Shown: in pieces, positions 7,883 through 16,886 of the stretch
How the letters are laid out: the number at the start of each line of letters is the position of its first letter
Position numbering within the stretch: position 1 is the stretch's first letter
Assembly (NCBI GenBank): GCA_963605405.1
Contig: CAVCUP010000007.1
Coordinates: 1-64,000 of the forward strand
Reading direction: 5' to 3'
From: Paratractidigestivibacter sp963605405
GTDB lineage: Bacteria; Actinomycetota; Coriobacteriia; Coriobacteriales; Atopobiaceae
Length of the DNA stretch: 64,000 bases
Notes under the pieces: generated by a model
What the model was told of the DNA's origin: nothing
What the model saw: only the letters and a program-made list of their open reading frames with translations
Database searches by the model: none
Program-made: the position numbers and the translations under genes

Positions 7883-8182
7883 GGGCGCTTCTCGCCCCGG
7901 CGTTGCTGGACGACGCTCATTCGGGGCGGCTCGCGGGGAGATGCGGCCGCGCGATGCCGTAGATTGCTGGGCGATGCGGTTTCGGGGTGCTTCTCGCTAA
8001 GGAGAAAAGCGATTCGCTGGGGGACCGCCTCCCGTTTAACGTGTGCACGGTGTTTGCATAGTCGCGCCAATCTTCGGAAGCGGCCTATCGTCTATTAAAG
8101 CCAGTATAAATTAACAAAGAGTTAGCAAAACCCCGTGCATGGGCGGTGGTGCACTGGGCTGGGTTGTTCCACCCTCGTTCCC

Positions 8183-8511
8183 ATGCCTAAAAAGAGGGAC
8201 ATATCGAGCGCTCACCTAGAGTTTTCGTTGCGGCTCGCGCTGCGGCTCAAGGAACTTCGGTGCTCGAGGTGCCTAACCCAAGAGCAGGTCGCCGGCCGTG
8301 CAGGCTTATCCGAGAAGACGTATCAACGTTACGAAAAAGGCTGGCTTCAGAGTATGAAGCCTGTGAACCCGGAGTTTTTCACGCTCGTGAGCCTCGCCAT
8401 GGCCCTTGGGATCGAGGTGTCGGAGCTGCTCGATTTCGAGGGCATGACGATAGACCCGGAGGTGCTCGAGAGATTCCTTGCGGAGGCGCGGCCCGACGAT
8501 GACCTTTGCGG
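8183..8511 (+). CDS. XRE-family helix-turn-helix protein, cut by assembly gap
   Basis: The N-terminal 109 codons are present before the N run at 8512. I chose ATG 8183 (MPKKRDISSAHLEF), because the frame upstream is not conserved-looking. An HTH of Cro/C1 type spans about residues 15-80: LRLALRLKELRCSRCLTQEQ, VAGRAGLSEKTYQRYEKG, then LVSLAMALGIEVSELLDFEG. Bases after the gap, read in the same frame, stop at 8953, but the gap length may be nominal, so the C-terminus is unknown. It lies just before the trp T-box region, yet nothing ties it to tryptophan. Confidence 0.8.
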
Positions 8512-8940
8512 NNNNNNNNNNNNNNNNNNNNNNNNNNNNNNNNNNNNNNNNNNNNNNNNNNNNNNNNNNNNNNNNNNNNNNNNNNNNNNNNNNNNNNNNN
8601 NNNNNNNNNNNNNNNNNNNNNNNNNNNNNNNNNNNNNNNNNNNNNNNNNNNNNNNNNNNNNNNNNNNNNNNNNNNNNNNNNNNNNNNNNNNNNNNNNNNN
8701 NNNNNNNNNNNNNNNNNNNNNNNNNNNNNNNNNNNNNNNNNNNNNNNNNNNNNNNNNNNNNNNNNNNNNNNNNNNNNNNNNNNNNNNNNNNNNNNNNNNN
8801 NNNNNNNNNNNNNNNNNNNNNNNNNNNNNNNNNNNNNNNNNNNNNNNNNNNNNNNNNNNNNNNNNNNNNNNNNNNNNNNNNNNNNNNNNNNNNNNNNNNN
8901 NNNNNNNNNNNNNNNNNNNNNNNNNNNNNNNNNNNNNNNN
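8512..8940. other. Assembly gap (429 N)
   Basis: A run of undetermined bases. It hides the end of the XRE gene and probably the promoter of the trp operon leader. Confidence 1.
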
Positions 8941-9011
8941 CGCGGAATCGTAACACAATCCTGCCCAAATACCGGCGCCCGAAGGCGTAGAGTGAGATTC
9001 AACCGAATAGC

Positions 9012-9310
9012 GCACCTAAACCGATGAGACGGAAAGTAGGCGCCAGCGCACGAAGAGCGAGCCCGGGACGGTGGAAGCCGGGACGAGAGCGGGACGTCGA
9101 ATGGGCCGTCGAGGGCGCACCGAAAGGGTCCATGAACACGTGAATTCCAAGTAGGCTGCGACGTGCGGGTTCACGTTAGTAACCAGGGGCGTGCAGGCGC
9201 CCCGCAAAAGGGCACGGCGCTTCTTGCCGTGAACCAAGGTGGCACCGCGGGTTCAGACTCTGGGCTCGTCCTTGGCGGAATTCATCAGCTGAGGACGGGC
9301 TATTTTTATG
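9012..9310 (+). promoter_or_regulatory. T-box leader, tryptophan-specific
   Basis: A tRNA-sensing leader in front of trpE. The antiterminator T-box sequence AAGGTGGCACCGCGGG is at 9236-9251. Upstream, Stem I shows the distal-loop motif GGTGGAAGCC (9070-9079) and, on its 3-prime side, GAA-TGG (9099-9104). TGG is the tryptophan codon in the expected specifier position. The terminator arms GCTCGTCCT and AGGACGGGC (9264-9300) follow with TATTTTTA. Uncharged tRNA-Trp should pair with both TGG and the T-box bulge and allow transcription into trpE. The stem boundaries are approximate. Confidence 0.9.
9264..9309 (+). terminator. T-box-controlled attenuator terminator
   Basis: GCTCGTCCT pairs with AGGACGGGC across an 19-base loop, followed by a T-rich tail. 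It is mutually exclusive with the antiterminator built around 9236-9251 and ends 29 bases before the trpE ATG. Confidence 0.8.
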
Positions 9311-9338
9311 CTCTTCCCCCGAGTCGTTAGGAGGGTTC

Positions 9339-10889
9339 ATGACAAATAAAGCGCAGATAAACGCAACCGTCGACGCCGAGCGCGCCTACCCGGTGCTCAC
9401 GGAGGTCGCGCGCATCGCGGCCGGCGACCCGACGCTGCGCCGCGTCCCCGTCAAGCGCGAGCTCATGGCGGACGCCTTTACCACCATCGAGGCGATGCGC
9501 CGCGTGCGCGCCGCGTCCAACCACTGCTTCCTCTTTGAGTCCGCCGAGGCCGACCGCCGCTGGGGACGCCACAGCTTCCTCGGTTTCGCGCCCACGGTGG
9601 AGCTTACCTGCGTGAACGGCGAGCTCACGGTCAAGCGCGGGGTCGAGGGCGGCGAGCCCACGGTCGAGCGATCCCATGTGGAGCACCCCGGCGACGCGAT
9701 CCGCGCGCTTCTCGCCGAGCACAAGTCGCCCCGGCTCGAGGGCTTCCCGCCCTTCACGGGCGGTCTCGTGGGCTACTTTTCCTACGACTATCTCAAGTAC
9801 GCCGAGCCGGTGCTGCGCCGCGAGGGCATGGACCGCGAGGACTTCCTCGACGTTGACCTCATGCTCTTCGACCGCGTGATCTGCTTCGACTCGTATCGCC
9901 AGAAGGTCGTGCTCGTGGCGTCGGTCGACGTCTCCGATTCCGAGCCCGCGGCGCTCGAGGCGGCCTACGCCTCCGCGGTGGCCGACCTCGATCGCATGCA
10001 GGATATCCTGCAAAACGGCGAGAAGCATGAGTTCGCGCCGCTTCACTTGCGGCGTGACCTGGCCCCCGTCTACGACCAGGACCGCTATGAGCAGATGGTC
10101 CGCACCGCGCAGGACCACATCCACGAGGGCGATATCTTCCAGGTCGTGCTCTCCGACCCCATCACCGCGCCGGCCGAGGGCAGCCTCTTTGACGTGTACC
10201 GCACGCTTCGCTGCACGAACCCTTCGCCTTACATGGCGTTCATCTCTTCCGACGACGTCGAGGTCGCGGCCGCGAGCCCGGAGACCCTGGCCAAGCTGGA
10301 GAACGGCAAGCTCTTTACCTACCCGCTCGCAGGCACCCGTCCCCGAGGCAAGACGCCCGAGGAGGATGCCGAGCTCGAGCGCGGGCTTCTTGCCGACGAG
10401 AAGGAGCTCGCGGAGCACAACATGCTCGTCGACCTGGGGCGCAACGACATCGGCCGCGTGGCCGCGCTGGGGTCCGTCGAGGTCGAGAGCTACCACAATA
10501 TCCTGCGTTTCTCCCACGTGATGCACATCGGCTCCACCGTTACCGGGCAGCTCGCCGACGATAAGGACGCCGTCGACGTCATCGACTCCATCCTGCCGGC
10601 GGGCACGCTCTCGGGCGCGCCGAAGCTGCGCGCCTGCCAGATCATCAGCGACCTGGAGGGCGCCAAGCGCGGCATCTACGGCGGCGCCATCGGCTATCTC
10701 GACTTCTCGGGCAACCTCGACACCTGCATCGGTATCCGCCTGGCCTACAAGAAGAACGGCGAGGTCTGTGTGCAGTCCGGCGCGGGCATCGTGGCCGATT
10801 CCGTGCCGGCAAAGGAGTTCATGGAGTGCCAGAACAAGGCGCGCGCCGTCGTCGAGGCCGTGCGCGCGGCGGAAGGAGGGCTCGCATGA
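9339..10889 (+). CDS. trpE: Anthranilate synthase component I
   Basis: A 516-residue chorismate-binding enzyme. The N-terminal regulatory domain contains the tryptophan-binding LFESAE segment and GGLVGYFSYDY. The catalytic half has PSPYMAFI, ASPETLAKLENGKLFTYPLA, GTRPRGKT, LVDLGRNDIGRV and ILPAGTLSGAPKLRA, all intact. ATG 9339 follows AGGAGGGTTC. With TrpG it converts chorismate and glutamine to anthranilate, the first committed step. Its stop overlaps the trpG start (ATGA), so the two subunits are translationally coupled. Expression is controlled by the T-box upstream; feedback by tryptophan is expected from the LFES motif. Confidence 0.97.
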   Translation: MTNKAQINATVDAERAYPVLTEVARIAAGDPTLRRVPVKRELMADAFTTIEAMRRVRAASNHCFLFESAEADRRWGRHSFLGFAPTVELTCVNGELTVKRGVEGGEPTVERSHVEHPGDAIRALLAEHKSPRLEGFPPFTGGLVGYFSYDYLKYAEPVLRREGMDREDFLDVDLMLFDRVICFDSYRQKVVLVASVDVSDSEPAALEAAYASAVADLDRMQDILQNGEKHEFAPLHLRRDLAPVYDQDRYEQMVRTAQDHIHEGDIFQVVLSDPITAPAEGSLFDVYRTLRCTNPSPYMAFISSDDVEVAAASPETLAKLENGKLFTYPLAGTRPRGKTPEEDAELERGLLADEKELAEHNMLVDLGRNDIGRVAALGSVEVESYHNILRFSHVMHIGSTVTGQLADDKDAVDVIDSILPAGTLSGAPKLRACQIISDLEGAKRGIYGGAIGYLDFSGNLDTCIGIRLAYKKNGEVCVQSGAGIVADSVPAKEFMECQNKARAVVEAVRAAEGGLA

Positions 10890-11464
10890 TCGTCCTTATC
10901 GACAACTACGACAGCTTCTCTTACAACCTCTACCAGCTGCTCGGCGCCATCGAGGCGGATATCCGCGTGGTAAGAAACGACGACCTCACGGTGGCCGAGC
11001 TCGCCGAGCTCAACCCCGCCGGCGTCGTCCTGAGCCCGGGGCCGGGCCGCCCGGCCGACGCGGGCATCTGCGAGGACGTGGCCCGCAAGCTTACCGGCCG
11101 CGTGCCCATCCTGGGCGTCTGCCTGGGACATCAGGCCATCTGCGAGGCGTTCGGCGGGACCGTCACCTATGCGGCCGAGCTCATGCACGGCAAGTCGTCC
11201 ATGGCCGACGTCGAGCCGGGCTCGCGCCTCTTTGCGGGCCTGCCCGCGCAGGTCGAGGTCGCGCGCTACCATTCGCTCGAGGCCGACGAGGCGAGCCTGC
11301 CCGCGTGCCTGTGCGTGACGGCGCGCACCGCCGACGACCGCCGCGAGGTCATGGCCGTTGAGCATGTCTCGGCTCCGACCTTCGGCGTGCAGTTCCACCC
11401 CGAGTCCATCCTTACCCCGCAAGGTGAGGCTATGGCCCGCAACTTCCTCGCGCTCTGCAAATAA
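10886..11464 (+). CDS. trpG: Anthranilate synthase component II, glutamine amidotransferase
   Basis: A 192-residue class I glutamine amidotransferase. It begins MIVLIDNYDSFSYNL, carries the oxyanion segment SPGPGRPADAG, the nucleophile cysteine in ILGVCLGHQAI and the catalytic His-Glu in GVQFHPESI. Start ATG 10886 overlaps the trpE stop by 4 bases behind GGAAGGAGGG. It is a free TrpG, not fused to TrpD. It could also serve folate synthesis as PabA; no pabB-like gene is in this window. Confidence 0.96.
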   Translation: MIVLIDNYDSFSYNLYQLLGAIEADIRVVRNDDLTVAELAELNPAGVVLSPGPGRPADAGICEDVARKLTGRVPILGVCLGHQAICEAFGGTVTYAAELMHGKSSMADVEPGSRLFAGLPAQVEVARYHSLEADEASLPACLCVTARTADDRREVMAVEHVSAPTFGVQFHPESILTPQGEAMARNFLALCK

Positions 11465-11549
11465 CGCACGGGTAAATGCCTTTTTCAGCTATAAAAACCG
11501 CAACGGCACAAAGAGACAAACCCCTTGTCTTTGCGAAAGGAAACCAAAG

Positions 11550-12572
11550 ATGATCAAGGAAGCCATCGAGAAGATCGTGATGAAGGAGGACCTCACTTAC
11601 GACGAGGCCTACACCACCATGCACGAGATCATGAGCGGCGAGACGAGCCCGACGCAGAACGCCGCCTTCCTGGCCGCGCTCTCGACCAAGTCCTCCACCT
11701 CCGAGACCATTGACGAGATCTCCGGCTGCGCGGCCGCCATGCGCGAGCTCGCCACGCCGGTGCCGCACCCGGGCATCGAGACCCTCGAGATCGTGGGCAC
11801 GGGCGGCGACCGCTCCAACACCTTTAACATCTCGACCACTGCGGCCATTATCTGCGCGGCTGCGGGCGTTCCCGTGACCAAGCACGGCAACCGCGCGGCC
11901 AGCTCCAAGTGCGGCACCGCCGACTGCCTGGAGGCCCTGGGCGTGAACCTCGACCAGTCGCCCGAGAAGGTCGCCGCCGAGCTCGCCGGCTGCGGAATGG
12001 CGTTCCTCTTTGCGCAGCGCTACCACGCGGCGATGAAGTACGTCGGCCCCATCCGCAAGGAGCTGGGTATCCGCACCGTCTTCAACATTCTCGGGCCGCT
12101 CACCAATCCCGCCTGCCCCGAGTATTTCCTGCTGGGCGTCTACGACGAGTACCTGGTTGAGCCGGTGGCGCACGTGCTGGCAAAGCTCGGCGTCAAGCGC
12201 GCGCTCGTGGTCTTCGGCCGCGACCGCATGGATGAGGTCAGCCTCAGTGCCGAGACCGCGGTCTGTGAGCTCGCTGACGGCGAGACGCGCACCTACGTGA
12301 TCGCGCCCGAGGACTTCGGCCTCGAGCGTTGTGAGAAGGCCGACCTCGTGGGCGGCGACCCTGCCCAGAACGCGGCTACCGTCCGCGCCATCCTGGCCGG
12401 CGAGGAGCGCGGGCCCAAGCGCAACGCGGCCCTGCTCAACGCCGGTGCGGCGCTGTACGCGGCGGGCGCGGTCGAGTCCATTGCCGACGGCATCGCCCGC
12501 GCGGCCGAGGTCGTCGACTCCGGCGCCGCCGCCGCGACGCTCGCGGCCTTCGTCGAGGAGAGCAACGCATAA
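11550..12572 (+). CDS. trpD: Anthranilate phosphoribosyltransferase
   Basis: A 340-residue enzyme that adds phosphoribose from PRPP to anthranilate. Hallmarks are the PRPP loop VGTGGDRSNTFNIST, KHGNRAASSKCGTADCLEALG, and the C-terminal half with LGPLTNPA and GRDRMDEVSL. ATG 11550 follows GAAAGGAAACC after an 85-base gap from trpG. Its TAA shares one base with the trpC ATG (TAATG), so translation is coupled onward. Confidence 0.96.
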   Translation: MIKEAIEKIVMKEDLTYDEAYTTMHEIMSGETSPTQNAAFLAALSTKSSTSETIDEISGCAAAMRELATPVPHPGIETLEIVGTGGDRSNTFNISTTAAIICAAAGVPVTKHGNRAASSKCGTADCLEALGVNLDQSPEKVAAELAGCGMAFLFAQRYHAAMKYVGPIRKELGIRTVFNILGPLTNPACPEYFLLGVYDEYLVEPVAHVLAKLGVKRALVVFGRDRMDEVSLSAETAVCELADGETRTYVIAPEDFGLERCEKADLVGGDPAQNAATVRAILAGEERGPKRNAALLNAGAALYAAGAVESIADGIARAAEVVDSGAAAATLAAFVEESNA

Positions 12573-14149
12573 TGCCCATCGAGGACCCTAAAGCCGGCAA
12601 CATCCTAGAGAAGATCGCCGCCCGCACGCGCGAGCGCGTCGAGGACGAGAAGCGCCAGGTCTCTCTTGCCCAGATGGCCGAGCGTGCCCGCTCCGCGGCG
12701 GACGTCGAGCTCGCCGCTTCGCCCGACGGGACCTTCGCGTTCCCGTTCGAGGCGGCCCTGCGCGCGCCCGGCATGTCGTTTATCTGCGAGGTCAAGAAGG
12801 CGTCGCCCTCCAAGGGGCTCATCTCGCCGGACTTCGACCCCGTGGCCATCGCCCGCGAGTACGAGGCCGCCGGCGCCTCGGCCGTGAGCTGCCTGACCGA
12901 GCCGTTCTGGTTCCAGGGCGCCGACGAGTACCTCACGGCGATTGCCGGCGCGGTGGGCATCCCGGTGCTGCGCAAGGACTTCGTGGTCGACGAGTACATG
13001 GTCTACCAGGCGCGCGCCGTCGGCGCCTCGGCCGTGCTCCTCATCTGCAGCATCCTCAACGACGACCAGCTCAAGGCCTATATCTCGCTTGCGCATGAGC
13101 TCGGCCTCACCGCTCTCGTGGAGGCCTATGAGCCCGAGGAGGTGCCGCGCGCCATTGCGGCCGGCGCCCGCGTGGTGGGCGTGAACAACCGCGATCTGCG
13201 CACCTTCGAGGTCGACTTCGGCCGCAGCATCGACCTGCGCCCGATGGTCGGGCCCGAGCGCGTCTTCGTTTCCGAGTCCGGTGTCGAGACCCGCGAGGAC
13301 GCTGCGCGCCTGGAAGGCGCCGGCGTCGACGCCGTGCTCATCGGCGAGACGCTCATGCGCTCGCAGGACAAGCGCTCCATGCTCGATGACCTGCGCGGGN
13401 NNNNNNNNNNNNNNNNNNNNNNNNNNNNNNNNNNNNNNNNNNNNNNNNNNNNNNNNNNCGCCGAGCGCTCGCCGTCCCCGGCCGGCCCCCGCGTGAAGCT
13501 CTGCGGCCTATGGCGCGACGAGGACGTCGAGGCCGTGCTCGAGGCGGCGCCCGACTACTGCGGCTTCGTCGTCGATTTCCCGCGCTCGCACCGCTCCGTC
13601 ACGCCGGAGCGCGCCATCGAGCTCGGGTGCGCGCTCGCGGATTCCGGCATCACGCGCGTCGGCGTCTTCGTGGACGCCGACCCCGAGACGATCGAGCTTC
13701 TCGTCCTCGCCGAGGCCATCGATGCGGCGCAACTCCACGGCCACGAGGACGCGGCCTACGTGCGCGGCCTGCGCGAGCTTCTCGACACGACGTCGCTCGG
13801 CCGCAAGGCGCGCATCATCCAGGCGTTTAAGGTGCGCGACGCCGCGGACCTCGCCGCCGCCGAGAAGAGCCCCGCAGACCTGGTGCTTCTTGACAATGGT
13901 CAGGGCACGGGCGAGGCCTTTGACTGGTCGCTTCTCGCCATCGGCGCGCCCACGCGCCCGGCGCGCCCCTTCATTCTCGCGGGCGGCCTCACGCCCCAAA
14001 ACGTCGCCTCCGCCATCGCGGCCACCGGCCCGTACGGCGTGGACATGTCCTCTGGCATAGAGTCGCCGTCTGCGGACGGCTCGCCTGCCAAGGACCCGCA
14101 AAAAATGATCGACGCGGTCGCCGCCGTGCGCGCCGCCGGAAAGGAGTAA
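12572..14149 (+). CDS. trpCF: Indole-3-glycerol phosphate synthase / phosphoribosylanthranilate isomerase (apparent fusion)
   Basis: The N-terminal 276 residues are TrpC: FICEVKKASPSKGLIS (catalytic Lys), VLRKDFVVDEY, VGVNNRDLRTF, FVSESGV, and the C-terminal LIGETLMRS. After a 59-base N run the same frame continues as TrpF from VKLCGL, with CGFVV, QLHGHE, LLDNGQGTGEAFDW and ILAGGLTPQNV, ending GVDMSSGIES. If the gap length is right, this is a single 525-residue TrpC-TrpF fusion, a known arrangement. A hidden stop and restart within the gap cannot be excluded. It catalyses steps three and four of the pathway. The TrpF stop is 2 bases before trpB. Confidence 0.85.
   Translation: MPIEDPKAGNILEKIAARTRERVEDEKRQVSLAQMAERARSAADVELAASPDGTFAFPFEAALRAPGMSFICEVKKASPSKGLISPDFDPVAIAREYEAAGASAVSCLTEPFWFQGADEYLTAIAGAVGIPVLRKDFVVDEYMVYQARAVGASAVLLICSILNDDQLKAYISLAHELGLTALVEAYEPEEVPRAIAAGARVVGVNNRDLRTFEVDFGRSIDLRPMVGPERVFVSESGVETREDAARLEGAGVDAVLIGETLMRSQDKRSMLDDLRGXXXXXXXXXXXXXXXXXXXXAERSPSPAGPRVKLCGLWRDEDVEAVLEAAPDYCGFVVDFPRSHRSVTPERAIELGCALADSGITRVGVFVDADPETIELLVLAEAIDAAQLHGHEDAAYVRGLRELLDTTSLGRKARIIQAFKVRDAADLAAAEKSPADLVLLDNGQGTGEAFDWSLLAIGAPTRPARPFILAGGLTPQNVASAIAATGPYGVDMSSGIESPSADGSPAKDPQKMIDAVAAVRAAGKE
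13400..13458. other. Assembly gap (59 N) within trpC/trpF
   Basis: Undetermined bases between the end of the TrpC domain and the start of TrpF. Frame is maintained across it if the length is exact. Confidence 1.
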
Positions 14150-14151
14150 GC

Positions 14152-15351
14152 ATGAGCAATTCCCCCACATCGCGCGGGCGCTTCGGCGTCCACGGTGGGC
14201 AGTACATCCCCGAGACGCTGATGAACGCGGTCATCGAGCTCGAGGAGGCCTATGACCGCTACAAGGACGACCCTGAGTTCAACGCCGAGCTCACCGACCT
14301 GCTCAACAACTACGCCGGCCGCCCGAGCCTGCTCTACTACGCCGCCAACATGACGGCCGACCTCGGCGGCGCCAAGATTTACCTCAAGCGCGAGGACCTC
14401 AACCACACGGGCGCGCACAAGATCAACAACGTGCTCGGCCAGGCGCTTCTTGCCAAGAAGATGGGCAAGACCCGCCTCATCGCCGAGACGGGCGCCGGCC
14501 AGCACGGCGTTGCCACCGCCACCGCGGCGGCGCTGCTCGGCATGGAGTGCCGCGTTTACATGGGCACCGAGGACATGGAGCGCCAGGCGCTGAACGTCTA
14601 CCGCATGCGCCTGCTCGGAAGCGAGGTCGTGGGCGTCTCCGCCGGCACCGGCACCCTCAAGGACGCCGTGTCCGAGACCTTCCGCGAGTGGACCAACCGC
14701 ATCGACGACACCCACTACTGCCTGGGTTCCGTCATGGGTCCGCACCCGTTCCCGACCATCGTGCGCGACTTCCAGGCCATCATCAGCAAAGAGGCCCGCG
14801 CCCAGATTCTCGAGCTCGAGGGCAAGCTTCCGGACGCGGTCCTGGCCTGCGTGGGCGGCGGCTCCAACGCCATCGGCAGCTTCTATCACTTCATCGGCGA
14901 CGAGGGCGTGCGCCTCATCGGCTGCGAGGCCGCCGGCCGCGGCATCGACACCTGGGAGACGGCGGCCACCATGTGCACGGGCAGCCTCGGCATCTTCCAC
15001 GGCATGAAGAGCTACTTCTGCCAGGACGAGTACGGCCAGATCGCGCCCGTCTACAGCATCTCGGCCGGCCTCGACTACCCGGGCGTCGGCCCCGAGCACG
15101 CGTGGCTCAAGGACGAGGGCCGCGCCGAGTACGTGCCCGTCACCGACGACGAGGCCGTCGGCGCCTTCGAGTACCTGAGCCGCACCGAGGGCGTGATCCC
15201 CGCCATCGAGAGCGCCCATGCCGTCGCGCACGCCATCAAGCTCGCGCCGACCATGTCGAGCGACCAGGTCATCATCGTCACGCTTTCCGGCCGCGGCGAT
15301 AAGGACGTCGCCGCCATCGCCCGCTACAGGGGAGAGGACCTCCATGAGTAG
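14152..15351 (+). CDS. trpB: Tryptophan synthase beta subunit
   Basis: A 399-residue PLP enzyme. It begins with the family pattern GRFGVHGGQYIPETLM and has the PLP lysine in LNHTGAHKINNVLGQALL, ETGAGQHGVATATA, the phosphate-binding loop GGGSNAIGSF and the HPFPTIVRDF-type segment. This is the TrpB1 type that works with TrpA, joining indole and serine. ATG 14152 follows GGAAAGGAGTAAGC. Its stop overlaps trpA by 8 bases. Confidence 0.97.
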   Translation: MSNSPTSRGRFGVHGGQYIPETLMNAVIELEEAYDRYKDDPEFNAELTDLLNNYAGRPSLLYYAANMTADLGGAKIYLKREDLNHTGAHKINNVLGQALLAKKMGKTRLIAETGAGQHGVATATAAALLGMECRVYMGTEDMERQALNVYRMRLLGSEVVGVSAGTGTLKDAVSETFREWTNRIDDTHYCLGSVMGPHPFPTIVRDFQAIISKEARAQILELEGKLPDAVLACVGGGSNAIGSFYHFIGDEGVRLIGCEAAGRGIDTWETAATMCTGSLGIFHGMKSYFCQDEYGQIAPVYSISAGLDYPGVGPEHAWLKDEGRAEYVPVTDDEAVGAFEYLSRTEGVIPAIESAHAVAHAIKLAPTMSSDQVIIVTLSGRGDKDVAAIARYRGEDLHE

Positions 15352-16138
15352 AATCGCTTCCGCCTTCACCGCCGCCGACGGCTCGCGCAAGAAGGCCTTT
15401 ATCCCGTTCATTACCTGCGGCGACCCGACGCTCGACGTGACCGAGGAGGCCGTCGTGGCCATGGTCGAGGCGGGCGCCGACCTGATCGAGCTCGGCATCC
15501 CGTTCTCCGATCCCACGGCGGAGGGCCCCGTGATCCAGGAGGCCAACATCCGCGCGCTGGCCAATAAGGTGACGACCGACGACGTGTTCGCCCTGGTCGC
15601 GCGCTTGCGTGAGCGCGGCGTCCAGATTCCGATGGTCTTCATGACCTACTCGAACGTGCTCTTCTCCTATGGCCTCGAGCGCTTCGCCGCAGGCGCCGCC
15701 AAGGCCGGCATCGACGGCGTCATCCTGCCCGATGTGCCCCACGAGGAGAAGCCCGAGTTCGCCGAGCCCTTGGCCGCCGAGGGCCTGGAGCTCGTGAGCC
15801 TCATCGCGCCGACCTCGCACGAGCGCATCCGCAGAATAGCGGGCGACGCGGCCGGCTTCGTCTACTGCGTGAGCTCGCTCGGCGTCACCGGCGTGCGCTC
15901 CGAGATCACAACGGACATCGCCGCCATGGTGGAGCTCGTCCGCAGCGCGACCGACGTGCCCTGCGCCGTGGGCTTCGGCATCTCGACGCCCGAGCAGGCT
16001 GCGAATATGGCCGCTAAGTCCGATGGCGCCATAGTCGGCTCCGCGATCATCAAGATCCTGGCCGAGCATGGCAAGGACGCGGTGCCCTACGTGGCCGAGT
16101 ACGTCCGCTCGATGGCCGAGGCGGTCCACGGCGCGTAG
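15344..16138 (+). CDS. trpA: Tryptophan synthase alpha subunit
   Basis: A 264-residue TIM-barrel enzyme that releases indole from indole-3-glycerol phosphate. The catalytic Glu is in LIELGIPFSDPTAEGPVIQ (with the Asp of PFSDP), followed by MTYSNVLFSYG, GVILPDVPHEE, TSHERI and the phosphate loop VGFGISTPEQ. I chose ATG 15344 (MSRIASAF) behind GGAGAGGACC; it overlaps the trpB stop by 8 bases. Last gene of the trp operon. I see no clear terminator directly after it. Confidence 0.97.
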   Translation: MSRIASAFTAADGSRKKAFIPFITCGDPTLDVTEEAVVAMVEAGADLIELGIPFSDPTAEGPVIQEANIRALANKVTTDDVFALVARLRERGVQIPMVFMTYSNVLFSYGLERFAAGAAKAGIDGVILPDVPHEEKPEFAEPLAAEGLELVSLIAPTSHERIRRIAGDAAGFVYCVSSLGVTGVRSEITTDIAAMVELVRSATDVPCAVGFGISTPEQAANMAAKSDGAIVGSAIIKILAEHGKDAVPYVAEYVRSMAEAVHGA

Positions 16139-16278
16139 CTGCGGGCGCGCGGGGCGAGAATCGTTCGACAAGGGTCCGTCCCAGGCGGTTATTCCGTGCT
16201 CCCAAGGGGGAAGAATCAGGTGTAATCGAACGTTCGCGAGTGGTCCGCGGGGCCGCTCGCCGTTGAAGGAGGCTTTCT

Positions 16279-16521
16279 ATGCACGGACACGGACCAGGCC
16301 CTGGCGGCCCCGGCGGCTTCGGCGGACCCGGGGGTAGGGGGCCGGGCGGTCCCGGCGGTCCTGGCGGCTTCGGCAGGCCGGGCGGCTTCGGCGGCCCGCG
16401 GAGAAGGCCCTGGGGACCGCCGCCACCGCCCCCGCCGGGCAGGGGTTGCGGATGCGGCGGCTGCCTGATGCCGTTCGTCCTGGTCGTTGCCTTCGTCGCG
16501 GTCGCCGCGACATTGCTCTAG
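16279..16521 (+). CDS. Gly/Pro-rich mini membrane protein
   Basis: An 80-residue protein at ATG 16279 with AAGGAGG 8 bases upstream. Residues 1-53 are almost entirely Gly, Pro, Phe and Arg in repeats of GGPGGFGGPGG form, ending in PPPPPPPGRG. A short Cys cluster GCGCGGC follows, then a single hydrophobic segment MPFVLVVAFVAVAATLL at the very C-terminus. It is therefore a tail-anchored or C-terminal-membrane protein with a disordered basic cytoplasmic arm. It stands alone after trpA and is followed by a terminator. No family recognised; function unknown. Confidence 0.72.
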   Translation: MHGHGPGPGGPGGFGGPGGRGPGGPGGPGGFGRPGGFGGPRRRPWGPPPPPPPGRGCGCGGCLMPFVLVVAFVAVAATLL

Positions 16522-16568
16522 GCGGCGACGCCGCATCCCTGCTCTTATGGGCAAGAAAACCTTCCACA

Positions 16569-16603
16569 GGCCGGGCGCGTCCAAGCGGCGCGCCCGGCCT
16601 TTT
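16569..16603 (+). terminator. Rho-independent terminator
   Basis: GGCCGGGCGCG and CGCGCCCGGCC form an 11-base perfect stem followed by TTTT, 48 bases after the Gly-rich gene. Confidence 0.85.
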
Positions 16604-16659
16604 GCCACGACGCTCATGCCGACGGCCGCCGTGGCCAGGCACATCTCGTAGAAGGCATC

Positions 16660-16775
16660 GGCGGCAGTTTTGCCGTCCGGTCCATGCAGTCGATTTCCGG
16701 GCGACGCGTCTACCTGCGGCTCCTCAAACCCCGGGTCGTGGGCCTACTCGGGGCACCCGCAAAAAACTGCCGCCG
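16660..16775. repeat. Spaced inverted repeat
   Basis: CGGCGGCAGTTTTGC at 16660-16674 and GCAAAAAACTGCCGCCG at 16759-16775 are an imperfect inverted repeat with about 84 bases between. No gene lies in 16604-16843 and nothing else is visible there. The architecture matches other spaced palindromes in this window. Confidence 0.5.
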
Positions 16776-16843
16776 TCTCGAGTCCCCGCGTCCCGCGGGC
16801 GGTTGCGGGTCCGGCTTATGTGCGAGGTCGATGACCATATAAC

Positions 16844-16879
16844 AAAAAACCTGGTAGGAATTTGAATTCCTACCAGGTG
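16844..16879 (-). terminator. Terminator of tRNA-Phe
   Basis: ACCTGGTAGGAATT and AATTCCTACCAGGT form a perfect 14-base stem with a 2-base spacer; on the minus strand it is followed by TTTTTTG. It ends 8 bases after the tRNA-Phe 3-prime end. Confidence 0.9.
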
Positions 16880-16886
16880 AATTTAC

